Made by a program: the position numbers and the translations under genes
Notes under the pieces: generated by a model
Told to the model about the DNA's origin: nothing
What the model saw: the letters and a program-made list of their open reading frames with translations, nothing else
The model's database searches: none
From: Acinetobacter rudis
Lineage (GTDB): Bacteria; Pseudomonadota; Gammaproteobacteria; Pseudomonadales; Moraxellaceae
Direction: 5' to 3'
Length of the DNA stretch: 64,000 nucleotides
NCBI RefSeq assembly: GCF_031157835.1
Contig: NZ_JAVIDR010000006.1
Span: 1-64,000, forward strand
Shown here: positions 48,291 through 57,723 of the stretch, one piece after another
Position numbering within the stretch: position 1 is the stretch's first letter
How the letters are laid out: the number at the start of each line of letters is the position of its first letter

Positions 48291-51116
48291 ATGCAGAACA
48301 TCAACAAAACACTGTATAAACGCTTAAAGCTCAACCATGCTTATGGTCAACTCATTGCACTGATTTTTGTGCCTATTATGGTTCTTGCTTGTGTTGGGGC
48401 TTTACTCGTCCTACACGAAACCTCGCATTCAGCAAAGGCGCAGCAACAGTCAGCTGCCATTGCAATTTTGAGTCGTTATCAGCACATTGCTGAGCTTTTA
48501 TTGCAACAACAATTTGTAGAAAACACCATACTAAGTCAGCAAGTTACAAAAAACTCACTACAAAACATGCTACAAGAAAAGTCATTAGTGAGCGTTGCTA
48601 TTATTGATGCCAACAACCAAAACTTGAGTAGTATTGGCTTTCGTAGAACTGATCAATGGCCACAAATTCCAACCAATATTGAAAGCTTTGGCCCAATTCA
48701 AAGTCAGGGCAATTCAATCTATGGTATTCAGCTGAATGTTCCTCAAGCATCACGTCATCTTTGGCTCGTCATTGAACTTGACAACCAGCCATTACAATTA
48801 TCACGTTATCGCGTTTTTATTGTTTTAATCACAACAGGTTTATTAACCCTATTACTCCTCGTACTGTGCCTAAACTTCTATTCACGGCGTTGGATTGCTC
48901 CAATGTACGAGATTCGCATGCAATTACAGCGTCTAAGTGCAGATACACTTGATCAACATGTACTCGTCAACAGTACAGGAGAGCTACGTTTACTCCAACG
49001 AGACATTGCCAATGTTGTCAAACGATTACACTTTAGTTTTTTAGAGCTAAAAGAACATACTGAACAAACGGAAGATGATTTACGCCGTACACTCGATACG
49101 CTTGAAGTACAAAATATTACCTATAAGCAAGCACGCGATCAGGCAATCTCATCTAACCAAGCCAAATCAGTCTTTCTAGCCAATATTAGCCATGAATTAC
49201 GCACACCACTCAATAGTATTGATGGGTTTATTCATTTGATGTTGCGACAAGACAATCTAACTCACGATCAAAGTCTCTATTTACAAACGATTCGTAAATC
49301 CTCAGCCCATCTTTTAGCACTCATTAATGACGTGCTTGATTTCTCTAAAATAGATGCAGGCAAACTTGAACTTGAAACAGCACCTTTTGACTTAGAAGAA
49401 GCTGTTTTTGACGTTATGGATATGCTGTCACCCTTAGCAGCGCAAAAACAAATTGATATGGCATTTTATTATGCTGACAATGTACCTCAACACGTTATTG
49501 GTGATGCCTTACGTGTTAAACAAATTTTAACCAACCTCATTTCAAATGCGATTAAATTTACCCCTGATGGTGAAATTATTGTACGAGTGCGTGTTGAACA
49601 AGATCTACAACAACACTTCCTCTTACACTTTAGTGTTCAAGACAGTGGTATTGGCTTAAGTGGGACTGACCGTAAACGTTTATTTGAATCATTCTCTCAA
49701 GGAGATGCATCTGTAACTCGTCAATTTGGCGGAACCGGACTTGGTTTAGCTATTTCTAAGCAGCTTGTTAGCCTTATGCAAGGGCAAATTGGCTTCGAAG
49801 ATAACCAAGAGCGTGCACCAACAGAAAAAGGTTCAACCTTTTGGTTTACTGCAAACTTTGAATGTCCAGCACGCAACAATTTAGTACATCCATCTTTCCC
49901 AGATATGCATGTAGTGTCTTACGTTGCACACCCAGCAACAGCAACAGTGTTACGTCATTATTTAGAAAACTATCAAGTTCAGCATACCGAGACACAGTCC
50001 ATCTTGGATTTGTTTAGCCGTCTAAATGGTCTTGACCACACATCTGACAATACTTGGCTCATTGTAGATCACAGTGGTGACACTGAAGCCATGTTGAAAG
50101 AAATTCGAGGTCGCTATCAGGGTAACTTAGCAGTATACGGCTACCAAATGATGCTTGATCCAAATATGTTGCATCAATTTAAAGCCCGTGCACTTTATCA
50201 ACCAATTAGTCGTAGTGCCTTATTAAATCTGTTGGAAAACAAGCCACTCTTTGAAGCAGAATCACACACTAAATTTGAAGGACGCGATTTACAGGTACTC
50301 ATTGTTGATGATCACCTCCCGAACCTGATTGTATTGGAAGCGCTATTAGGTGAGTTAAAAGTTGAAGCGATTAAAGCCATGAGTGGGCAAGAAGCATTAC
50401 AGATTATCCAACAACGTATTGAACAAGGGATCAGCCCATTTGACTTAATTTTCATGGACATTCAAATGCCTGTTATGTCTGGTATAGACACGACTCGCGC
50501 CATTCGCTCGCTAGAATCCACCTTAGATGGCATGCGCATGCCAATTATTGCACTTACTGCACATGCACTCGCTGATGAAAAACAAAAATTACTGAAGGTA
50601 GGTATGGATGACTATGTCACCAAGCCAATTCAAATTGAACAAATCATCCAAATTTTGACGCACTGGACCAGTGAAAAATTTGTTTCATCGACAACCACTC
50701 ACAATAAAAATGAAAAAACTGTTTTTATTGAAAGTATTGACCCACAAATTTTAGACTGGAAACAAAGCTTACAATTGGCTGCTAATAAAGAAGAACTGGC
50801 TCAAGATTTACTAAAAATGCTTGTTGATAGTTTCCCCAACGAACTTGCGGAAATGCATCAATTAATAGAGTTAGAAGATTTCCCTCAGCTTGAACACGTT
50901 TTACATCGTTTATATGGGGCAACACGCTATGTAGGCACACCACGATTACAACAGCTAAGTGGTAAATTTGAACAGTTTGTATCTACGCTACGTAAAGAAC
51001 GTCGCAAAGCTGATGAACAGTTTATTCAAGAAGTTCTGCATCGTTTAACAGCACTTGAACATGCAATTGATGATGTTACTGCAGCAGCTAAAAAAATGTT
51101 GAATTTGGATGAATAA
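48291..51116 (+). CDS. gacS: Hybrid sensor kinase GacS/BarA
   Basis: 941 residues from the ATG at 48291 (an in-frame ATG 39 bases earlier is less likely). Layout: TM1 (about 17-40), periplasmic sensor (about 40-170), TM2 (about 180-200), HAMP, coiled coil, histidine kinase with phosphoacceptor FLANISHELRTPLNSIDGF, N box NLISNAIKFTPDGE, G boxes DSGIGL and GGTGLGLAIS, a receiver (LIVDDHLPNLIVLEAL, FMDIQMPVMSG, catalytic Lys DDYVTKP), and a C-terminal Hpt with HRLYGATRYVG. It signals to GacA and CsrA-antagonising RNAs; in A. baumannii it controls virulence, biofilm and aromatic catabolism. Confidence 0.93.
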   Translation: MQNINKTLYKRLKLNHAYGQLIALIFVPIMVLACVGALLVLHETSHSAKAQQQSAAIAILSRYQHIAELLLQQQFVENTILSQQVTKNSLQNMLQEKSLVSVAIIDANNQNLSSIGFRRTDQWPQIPTNIESFGPIQSQGNSIYGIQLNVPQASRHLWLVIELDNQPLQLSRYRVFIVLITTGLLTLLLLVLCLNFYSRRWIAPMYEIRMQLQRLSADTLDQHVLVNSTGELRLLQRDIANVVKRLHFSFLELKEHTEQTEDDLRRTLDTLEVQNITYKQARDQAISSNQAKSVFLANISHELRTPLNSIDGFIHLMLRQDNLTHDQSLYLQTIRKSSAHLLALINDVLDFSKIDAGKLELETAPFDLEEAVFDVMDMLSPLAAQKQIDMAFYYADNVPQHVIGDALRVKQILTNLISNAIKFTPDGEIIVRVRVEQDLQQHFLLHFSVQDSGIGLSGTDRKRLFESFSQGDASVTRQFGGTGLGLAISKQLVSLMQGQIGFEDNQERAPTEKGSTFWFTANFECPARNNLVHPSFPDMHVVSYVAHPATATVLRHYLENYQVQHTETQSILDLFSRLNGLDHTSDNTWLIVDHSGDTEAMLKEIRGRYQGNLAVYGYQMMLDPNMLHQFKARALYQPISRSALLNLLENKPLFEAESHTKFEGRDLQVLIVDDHLPNLIVLEALLGELKVEAIKAMSGQEALQIIQQRIEQGISPFDLIFMDIQMPVMSGIDTTRAIRSLESTLDGMRMPIIALTAHALADEKQKLLKVGMDDYVTKPIQIEQIIQILTHWTSEKFVSSTTTHNKNEKTVFIESIDPQILDWKQSLQLAANKEELAQDLLKMLVDSFPNELAEMHQLIELEDFPQLEHVLHRLYGATRYVGTPRLQQLSGKFEQFVSTLRKERRKADEQFIQEVLHRLTALEHAIDDVTAAAKKMLNLDE

Positions 51117-51146
51117 GTTCAAAGCAATACAGGTCTAAAAAGCAAG

Positions 51147-51167
51147 CAGCACAGTGTGACTGTGCTG
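51147..51167. repeat. Perfect inverted repeat after gacS
   Basis: 8-bp stem CAGCACAG / CTGTGCTG with a TGTGA loop, 30 bp past the gacS stop. No U-run follows, so it may be a Rho-dependent or mRNA-stabilising end and not an intrinsic terminator. Confidence 0.55.
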
Positions 51168-51227
51168 TCATGCTCCACCTAAATACACATGCTATGCTGC
51201 AAAACAAAACATATTGAGAGAATGATC

Positions 51228-52016
51228 ATGGCACTCGTACAGTTTGAAAAAAACAATGGTCTAGCCATTGTGCGCTTAAACCGTCCAGAAAAACGCAATG
51301 CAATGAGCTTTGCACTACTGCAAGAACTTATTCATGTTGCAGAAAAAATACGTAAAGATCGCTCAATTCGCTGTGTAATCTTAACGGGTGAAGCACAGGT
51401 ATTTAGTGCAGGTATAGATTTAAAAGATTTAAATGACCCTAAAAATATGCTGTATGCAGCATGGGAACTGCTCAAACCAGGACAAAGCCTATTTCAAAAA
51501 GCCTTTTTAATTTGGCAAGACTTACCTGTTCCTGTTATCGCTGCAATTGAAGGTTTTTGTTTTGGTGCTGGAATGCAACTTGCTCTAGCTGCTGACTTAC
51601 GTATTGCACATCCTGCAACACAAATGTCAATTATGGAAAGTCGTTGGGGCTTAGTTCCCGATATGGGGCTTTCCCAATCCTTAAAAGGATTAATTCCCAT
51701 TGATTTGGCTAAAGAGCTCACACTAACAGCGCGTGTGTTTGATGCAAACTATGCACATCAAATTGGTTTGGTTACACATCTTGATGAAGATCCTTTAAAT
51801 AAGGCATTTAGTCTCGCTGAAGAAATGCAACAACGCTCACCAGATGCTTTATTGGCGGTTAAGCGTGTACTCGATGCAATGCAACACCAACCAAGCAAAT
51901 CATTACGTTTAGAAAAGATTTGGCAACTTAAATTACTCTTAGGTAAAAACAGTAAAATTGCACGTCGCAAGGATAAAGAACCAACGACACAATTTTTATC
52001 ACGTCAGTTTAAATAA
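51228..52016 (+). CDS. Enoyl-CoA hydratase/isomerase family (crotonase) protein
   Basis: 262 residues from the ATG at 51228 (GAGAG upstream; 13 extra in-frame codons are ignored). Crotonase fold with oxyanion-hole segments FSAGIDLKDLN and IEGFCFGAGMQLALAADLRIA. In the second catalytic position it has MESRWGLVPDMG, keeping one active-site acid (Asp) but not both hydratase glutamates, so it may be an isomerase or other crotonase-type enzyme. Substrate unknown. It starts 111 bp after gacS. Confidence 0.82.
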   Translation: MALVQFEKNNGLAIVRLNRPEKRNAMSFALLQELIHVAEKIRKDRSIRCVILTGEAQVFSAGIDLKDLNDPKNMLYAAWELLKPGQSLFQKAFLIWQDLPVPVIAAIEGFCFGAGMQLALAADLRIAHPATQMSIMESRWGLVPDMGLSQSLKGLIPIDLAKELTLTARVFDANYAHQIGLVTHLDEDPLNKAFSLAEEMQQRSPDALLAVKRVLDAMQHQPSKSLRLEKIWQLKLLLGKNSKIARRKDKEPTTQFLSRQFK

Positions 52017-52063
52017 GTCATGGCTTAAGCGCCAACGATTGCACATGTCATTGAAGGAACAAT

Positions 52064-52942
52064 ATGTCTAATCAACAACACTCAAAAATCGCTTTTCTTG
52101 GGATGGGACTCATGGGCAGTCGTATGGCAACACGACTGATTAATGCAGGTTTTGATGTAGCAGTATGGAATCGCACAACGCATGCCTGCAATGCGTTGCT
52201 TGAACTCGGTGCACACCCACTAGCATTAGATCAAATAGCAGATTATCCACTTATTTTAACTTGTCTTTCTGATGATATGGCAGTACAGCAAGTCTTTGCT
52301 CAGTTTTCTCCCTACCTAAAAGCCAAACAAATCATTATTGATTTCTCTAGTTTATCAGTACACTGCACGCATCAATTGGCAGACCAAGCAGCAAGCCAAC
52401 AAGTGAGTTGGATCGATTCACCTGTATCTGGCGGTATTTTAGGTGCCGAACAAGGTAGCCTTGTCATCTTTGCTGGTGGTGATGCTGAGCAGATTCAACA
52501 ATTAAATTATCTCTATCGCCATTTATCACAGCGCGTTACTTGTATGGGTGCGGTAGGTACTGGACAAGCGACAAAAATATGCAACCAATTGATTGTTGCC
52601 GCAAACAGCACCTTAATTGCAGAAGCAACTGCACTGGCTCAACAAGCTGGTGTAGATACCACTTTACTTGCTCCAGCCTTGGCGGGTGGCTTTGCTGACT
52701 CCAAACCATTTCAAATATTAAGCCCTCGTATGGCAACACATCAATTTAAACCTGTTCAGTGGAAAGTTAAAACGCTGAGTAAGGATCTTAATAATGCAGT
52801 ACAGCTTGCGGCAGACAATAATTTAACTCTTCCTGTAGCTTCACAAGCATTACAACAACTACAAAACCATCAAAACAAAGGATTTGCAGAAGCTGATTTA
52901 TCCAGTTTAATTTGTCAGTTTCAAAAGACAACTCACACCTAA
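52064..52942 (+). CDS. NAD(P)-dependent beta-hydroxyacid dehydrogenase
   Basis: 292 residues. N-terminal Rossmann motif FLGMGLMGSRMATRLINAG; substrate loop DSPVSGGILGAEQGSL; catalytic Lys in TGQATKICNQLIVAAN; C-terminal helices. The family includes 3-hydroxyisobutyrate dehydrogenase and tartronate-semialdehyde reductase (GlxR/GarR). The following hydroxypyruvate-isomerase-like gene favours tartronate semialdehyde reductase, but specificity cannot be read directly. AAGGAAC precedes the ATG. Confidence 0.82.
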   Translation: MSNQQHSKIAFLGMGLMGSRMATRLINAGFDVAVWNRTTHACNALLELGAHPLALDQIADYPLILTCLSDDMAVQQVFAQFSPYLKAKQIIIDFSSLSVHCTHQLADQAASQQVSWIDSPVSGGILGAEQGSLVIFAGGDAEQIQQLNYLYRHLSQRVTCMGAVGTGQATKICNQLIVAANSTLIAEATALAQQAGVDTTLLAPALAGGFADSKPFQILSPRMATHQFKPVQWKVKTLSKDLNNAVQLAADNNLTLPVASQALQQLQNHQNKGFAEADLSSLICQFQKTTHT

Positions 52943-53039
52943 ACCCCATACTTTATAGGTGCTTGATATAACCGTTAAATCAAGCACTTATCTTTCAATT
53001 AAACACAACACACTCATCATTGCTTGGATGCGAATTCGA

Positions 53040-53813
53040 ATGAAACTTGCTGCTAATTTATCTACATTATTTACAGAAGTGCCTCTAATTGACCGTTTTG
53101 CTCTCGCTGCTAAGCAGGGATTTCAATACATTGAAATTCAGTTTCCTTATGAACTTAGTATTCAACAAATACAATATGCCTTAGACAAACATCAACTTAA
53201 GCTATGTTTAATTAATGTTCCTGCTGGTGATCTAATGCAGGGAGGTCATGGCTTAGCGGCCATTCCCGGACAAGAACACGCTTTCCAACAAGCTGTCAAA
53301 CTTGCGATTGAATATGCAAATGCACTCCAAGTTCCCCAAGTGAATATCCTTGCTGGGCGCCAACCGCAAGATATCCCCTACAGCCAATGCCATCAAACTT
53401 TAGTCAATAATCTAGCATGGGCTTGCCCATATCTTACCCAACATCATATTCAAGCCGTCGTTGAAGTGATTAATGGCGTCAATATGCCTAATTTTATATT
53501 ACAAACTATGCAACAAGCTGTTGATTTGCTTAAACAGCTTAATCAAGCCAATCTGAAGTTACAGTATGACTGTTACCACATGGCGATGATGGGTGAAGAT
53601 ATAGTGCGTTGTTTTGAACAAAATTTAGACTATATTGGGCACATTCAATTTGCTGACTTCCCCGGCCGTCATGAACCAGACAGCGCAACTTTAGCTTTTG
53701 CAGACTTTTTTCAAGCCATACACCATAGTCATTATAATGGCTATGTTGCTGCCGAATACTTCCCTCAACAGCATACCCTTGAATCTTTTGCGTGGAAAAA
53801 CAAGTATTTTTAA
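53040..53813 (+). CDS. Hydroxypyruvate isomerase-like TIM-barrel protein
   Basis: 257 residues from the ATG at 53040, where the conserved MKLAANLSTLFTEVPLIDRFALAAKQGFQYIEIQFPYE begins (shown here in two parts by its start MKLAANLSTLF and end FQYIEIQFPYE); upstream codons are not conserved-looking. Xylose-isomerase-like TIM barrel with metal ligands in VVEVIN, LQYDCYHM, GHIQFADFPGRHEPD and YVAAEYFP, the Hyi pattern. Together with the preceding dehydrogenase it fits conversion among hydroxypyruvate, tartronate semialdehyde and glycerate. No glyoxylate carboligase gene is present nearby. Confidence 0.8.
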   Translation: MKLAANLSTLFTEVPLIDRFALAAKQGFQYIEIQFPYELSIQQIQYALDKHQLKLCLINVPAGDLMQGGHGLAAIPGQEHAFQQAVKLAIEYANALQVPQVNILAGRQPQDIPYSQCHQTLVNNLAWACPYLTQHHIQAVVEVINGVNMPNFILQTMQQAVDLLKQLNQANLKLQYDCYHMAMMGEDIVRCFEQNLDYIGHIQFADFPGRHEPDSATLAFADFFQAIHHSHYNGYVAAEYFPQQHTLESFAWKNKYF

Positions 53814-53942
53814 TCATGGTTTATACAATTCAAGACATCGGTCTGTCGTGAATAATAGACAGACTGAGCAGGATTGAATTGAAATTTGACCACAAAAGCG
53901 TTATATTCACCAATGAGTAATTTTCAGGAAAATGTACTTCAC

Positions 53943-54344
53943 ATGAATTTAGAACCATCGCCCAGCACTTCTAATTCTTCTCAAGCATTAAATACTTCAC
54001 AATCTCAAGACGTTCAAAACTGTCTAAATGTTGTCAACGAAGCCTTACAAGATGTAAAAGCAAAAGACATCATTGAAATGGACATTAGCAACATCAGTAA
54101 TGTTGCGGATGCAATTGTGATTGCAAGTGGTACTTCTACACGTCATGTAAAAGCACTAGCTGATAATGTTGCTGATGAAGCACGCAAAGCTGGCTTTCGC
54201 CCACTTGGAATCGAAGGTGAACGTGACGCCGAGTGGATCCTTATCGATCTAGGTTTCGTTGTCGTTCATGTTATGTTGCCTACAGCGCGTAAATTCTATG
54301 ACTTAGAAAGCTTATGGCGTACTGGCACAGAATCTGTAGCCTAA
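53943..54344 (+). CDS. rsfS: Ribosomal silencing factor RsfS
   Basis: 133 residues from the ATG at 53943; earlier in-frame ATGs at 53886 and 53913 exist. A variable Ser/Gln-rich N-terminus (about 30 residues) precedes the RsfS/Iojap domain: VVNEALQDVKAKDIIEMDIS, DAIVIASGTSTRHVKALADNV, GFRPLGIEGERDAEWILIDLGFVVVHVM and FYDLESLW. It binds L14 and blocks subunit joining in stationary phase. Not beside nadD or mrdA as in E. coli; here it stands alone. Confidence 0.9.
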   Translation: MNLEPSPSTSNSSQALNTSQSQDVQNCLNVVNEALQDVKAKDIIEMDISNISNVADAIVIASGTSTRHVKALADNVADEARKAGFRPLGIEGERDAEWILIDLGFVVVHVMLPTARKFYDLESLWRTGTESVA

Positions 54345-54353
54345 AAGAATACT

Positions 54354-54383
54354 GCATCAGTTGTTAATACTAGCAACTGATGC
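54354..54383 (+). terminator. Hairpin after rsfS
   Basis: 10-bp stem GCATCAGTTG / CAACTGATGC with a 10-base loop. It is followed by a C-run, not U, so termination would be inefficient or factor-aided. Lies between convergent rsfS and the Amt-like gene. Confidence 0.5.
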
Positions 54384-54402
54384 CCCCCTTCTCGGTTTCA
54401 CA

Positions 54403-55653
54403 CTACACTTCTTCTATAGTTTTCAATTTTGTCTTATTAAACTTTTTTCGATACCAAATTAATATTGAAAACAACAACCACGCGGCAGAAAAACTCCAAA
54501 TAAAATTAACAATTACACCAAGTAACTGTACCCAGATGCTCATATCACCACTCACTAAAATCACTGGATGATTAGAGAAAACCACAGCCAAAGTTCCCCA
54601 AACCCCACAAATACCATGCACAATGAGCACATCCACAATATTTTTAGCAGCAATTTTTTTGGCAAATAAATCAGGCAGATAAAAAACCAAGATACCTGCG
54701 ACAATCCCAATAAACATCGCACTTAGTGCTGAAACCAAACCACAACTTGCAGTGATTGCAACCAATCCACCTAGCGCTGCCTTAATCATTCGCTCAAAAG
54801 AAGCACTTTGAGAAAAAATTAACGCCAAAATCTTAATGGACATCATTGCACCAATGATTGTTGTCATAGTATTAACAACGATGTCTTGAATATTAACTGG
54901 AATAACTGAAATATAACTGGCATTTAATCCTGACCATGCAAGCCACAAAATAAATGCGCCAAGTGCCATGGCTAACAAGCGCCCATCATCAGATGCCAAA
55001 TCACGACGTTGAATTTGATCTTGTTGATCTTTACCAAAAACCCAATATCCTGCTAAAACAATCCATGCCGCAGTAGAGTGAACAATCGTTGCACCAGCAA
55101 AATCAATAAAACCGATCCGCTGCAAAAGCCCTTCATTTTCCATAAAACCACCCAAAATCAATTGACTATTAATTGCAAAAATAATCGAACTGATTGTTAG
55201 AGCGACCCACCAATATTGCAAAATTGAGATACTTTTGGGCATGATACGACTAACAACCATATTTACAGTTGTTGCCATAAGCATATAAAAGAAAAATAAG
55301 TTCCAATGCCAATCAAATATTAATAATTTCCAATACAGTCCAAATTCTAGTTTGTTTGGCATCAACCAATTGCTTACGAGTAGGTAAATAAGACACCCTA
55401 AAAACGCAGCTAAGAAATTAATTGCATAAACCAAACCCACCCGTGTATCAGGATCATATCCACCTTCTACGACTGCCAAACCAGATTGCATAAGCAGCAC
55501 AAATAAGCCACCTAAAATCAAAAGCAGATAGTGTGGTGCAAAATAAATATCCTGAATCAGAGGGAATGTTGTTGCTGCATGTATTGAACACGAAAAAATA
55601 GCCAACCCAATGATTGGAAAATAACGGCTTAACCCCATAGGCGCACGATCCAT
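54403..55653 (-). CDS. Divergent ammonium transporter (Amt/Rh family) homologue
   Basis: 416 residues: a signal-like N-terminus (GLAIFSCSIHAATTFP), then 10-11 membrane helices of the Amt fold. The twin pore histidines are kept (FIDFAGATIVHST, with the conserved Asp, and DVLIVHGICGVWGT). The external gate is not: the region of E. coli AmtB carrying GWFGFN reads AWSGLN here, and the first gate-Phe helix lacks the usual FAER-like ending. The cytosolic C-terminal tail that binds GlnK is very short and Lys-rich. No glnK neighbour. It may transport slowly, sense, or carry another substrate. Confidence 0.78.
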   Translation of the reverse strand: MDRAPMGLSRYFPIIGLAIFSCSIHAATTFPLIQDIYFAPHYLLLILGGLFVLLMQSGLAVVEGGYDPDTRVGLVYAINFLAAFLGCLIYLLVSNWLMPNKLEFGLYWKLLIFDWHWNLFFFYMLMATTVNMVVSRIMPKSISILQYWWVALTISSIIFAINSQLILGGFMENEGLLQRIGFIDFAGATIVHSTAAWIVLAGYWVFGKDQQDQIQRRDLASDDGRLLAMALGAFILWLAWSGLNASYISVIPVNIQDIVVNTMTTIIGAMMSIKILALIFSQSASFERMIKAALGGLVAITASCGLVSALSAMFIGIVAGILVFYLPDLFAKKIAAKNIVDVLIVHGICGVWGTLAVVFSNHPVILVSGDMSIWVQLLGVIVNFIWSFSAAWLLFSILIWYRKKFNKTKLKTIEEV

Positions 55654-55841
55654 TCCAAAACCACGTCAAAATTATTTCTTCGTTATTTACAGCCTTAGAA
55701 ACAAACGGACAAAAATAATTACTAAAATTTTATGAATATAATCACATACAGGTAAGTTTATGAAAGTATTTATACTTATTCAACAATTGCTATCATGCAA
55801 TTTAAGAAATTAATCTAAAGTAATAAATTAAATAAAAAAAT

Positions 55842-55883
55842 GAGGCGAATGTTGCACTCTTTTAAAGAGTATACATTCGCCTC
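55842..55883 (-). terminator. pnt operon terminator, nested hairpin
   Basis: Perfect 11-bp stem GAGGCGAATGT / ACATTCGCCTC enclosing a second stem ACTCTTT / AAAGAGT. On the minus strand it is followed by a run of seven U. Confidence 0.85.
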
Positions 55884-55927
55884 ATTCACACCAAAACATT
55901 CAGCTCATGGTATAGTCACAGATTTAA

Positions 55928-57385
55928 TTAATGTCCAGTACCATTAATCGCTTTAGTCATATCTTCAACAACTTTCTTAGCATCACCAAAGACCATCATG
56001 GTTTTTTCATTGTAGAACAAATCATTATCCAAACCGGCATAACCTGTAGCCATTGAGCGCTTAATCACCATAATGGTACGTGCCTTATGCGCTTCTAAAA
56101 TAGGCATACCATAAATTGGTGAACTCGTATCATCTTTTGCAGCTGGGTTAACCACATCATTTGCTCCAATCACCAAAACAACATCTGTAGCAGGAAAATC
56201 TGAATTAATTTCGTCCATTTCCAAGATATCTTCATAAGGTACATCAGCTTCAGCCAGCAAAACGTTCATATGCCCAGGCATACGACCAGCAACAGGGTGA
56301 ATAGCAAAGCGTACTGTTACCCCTTGTTCTTTTAAAATTTCAGATAACTCTTTTACTGCATTTTGTGCACGACCTTGTGCCATACCATAACCAGGCACAA
56401 TCACAACACTATCAGCATTTGACATTAAGAAACCTGCATCATCAGCTGAACCCGAACGATAGTTACGTTGTACCTGCTCACCCGCATTTGCATTTGTTGC
56501 AACTGCTGCACCACCCATAGCTCCGCCAAATAAGACGTTGATAATGTTACGGTTCATTGCCTTACACATAATATAAGACAAAATTGCACCAGATGACCCT
56601 ACTAATGAACCAGCAACAATCAACATATTATTTTCTAAGGTAAAGCCAATACCAGCTGCCGCCCAACCTGAGAAAGAGTTCAAAAGTGATACCACGACAG
56701 GCATATCACCACCGCCCACTGGAGCAATCCAAACCCATCCAAATACAAGTGCTAACGCGGTCATTGCCCAAAATGCTGTCATATTTCCTGTAGTAAAGAA
56801 ATATACCCCACATGCCAGCATTGCAATAAAAATCAATGCTTGTACTGGTTTTACCCAACCACCTGCGATGGTTTTAGCCCATTTTTTTGCCGCCAATTTA
56901 CCATATGCAAACACAGATGCAGTAAAGGTAATCGCCCCTACAAAGCAGCCTACAAATAATTCAAACAAATGAACTTGATTCATATGTGATGGTGCTACAC
57001 CAGCCGCGCTCATTGTTGCCGCATCTTGAGCATACAAACTCACAAGTTGATTATTATGTAAAATTGCAGCTATTGCGATTAATACCGCTGCCAAACCAAC
57101 TAAAGAGTGCATTAATGCAACAGTCTCTGGCATTTGTGTCATTGGTACAGTTCGAGCACGTGCAATACCCACAATCGCACCCAACACCATCGCCCCAATA
57201 ATCATCCAAACAACAGGCTGTTCAGCAATAAAGAAGGTTGTAATAACAGCAATCCCCATAGCGATCATGCCATAACGATTACCTTGAATTGCTGTTTTTG
57301 GCCCTGAAAGCCCACGCAAAGTTAAAATAAAGAGTATTGCACCAATGAGATAAAGCCAATTTGCATGCTGTTGTATAAATTCCAT
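55928..57385 (-). CDS. pntB: NAD(P) transhydrogenase subunit beta
   Basis: 485 residues. About nine N-terminal membrane helices form half of the proton channel (His in TFTASVFAYGKL region helices), then a C-terminal NADP(H)-binding domain dIII with VVIVPGYGMAQGRAQNAV, FAIHPVAGRMPGHMNVLLAEA and VLVIGANDVVNPAA. The enzyme uses the proton gradient to make NADPH from NADH. Last gene of pntAA-pntAB-pntB, 12 bp after pntAB. Confidence 0.95.
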   Translation of the reverse strand: MEFIQQHANWLYLIGAILFILTLRGLSGPKTAIQGNRYGMIAMGIAVITTFFIAEQPVVWMIIGAMVLGAIVGIARARTVPMTQMPETVALMHSLVGLAAVLIAIAAILHNNQLVSLYAQDAATMSAAGVAPSHMNQVHLFELFVGCFVGAITFTASVFAYGKLAAKKWAKTIAGGWVKPVQALIFIAMLACGVYFFTTGNMTAFWAMTALALVFGWVWIAPVGGGDMPVVVSLLNSFSGWAAAGIGFTLENNMLIVAGSLVGSSGAILSYIMCKAMNRNIINVLFGGAMGGAAVATNANAGEQVQRNYRSGSADDAGFLMSNADSVVIVPGYGMAQGRAQNAVKELSEILKEQGVTVRFAIHPVAGRMPGHMNVLLAEADVPYEDILEMDEINSDFPATDVVLVIGANDVVNPAAKDDTSSPIYGMPILEAHKARTIMVIKRSMATGYAGLDNDLFYNEKTMMVFGDAKKVVEDMTKAINGTGH

Positions 57386-57397
57386 GGCAAGCTCTCC

Positions 57398-57712
57398 TTA
57401 TTTCTTTTGCTTTGGTTTGAACATTTCCAGCATGCGTGCAGTAACTGCAAATCCACCAAAAATATTAATACTGGCTAAAAATACTGCTACAGCACCTAAG
57501 ATGCTAATAATGTTAATACTTTGAAATTCAACCATCGGCTGCATTCCCATCACAGGCAATGCGACCGTTTGTAGCATTGCACCAACAATAATGATCGATG
57601 ACAAAGCATTCGTTACTGCCATCAATGGCGTATGCAGTGCAGGTGTAACCCCCCAAACAACGTAGTAACCTACAAAAATCGCTAATACGAAAATCGTAAT
57701 TGTTTCAACCAT
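57398..57712 (-). CDS. pntAB: NAD(P) transhydrogenase subunit alpha, membrane part
   Basis: 104 residues, three hydrophobic helices ([52 protein letters not shown]). It corresponds to the C-terminal membrane domain of E. coli PntA, here a separate polypeptide as in Rhodospirillum-type enzymes. It ends with [11 protein letters not shown]. It is 11 bp from both neighbours. Confidence 0.93.
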   Translation of the reverse strand: MVETITIFVLAIFVGYYVVWGVTPALHTPLMAVTNALSSIIIVGAMLQTVALPVMGMQPMVEFQSINIISILGAVAVFLASINIFGGFAVTARMLEMFKPKQKK

Positions 57713-57723
57713 GAGGCAACTCC

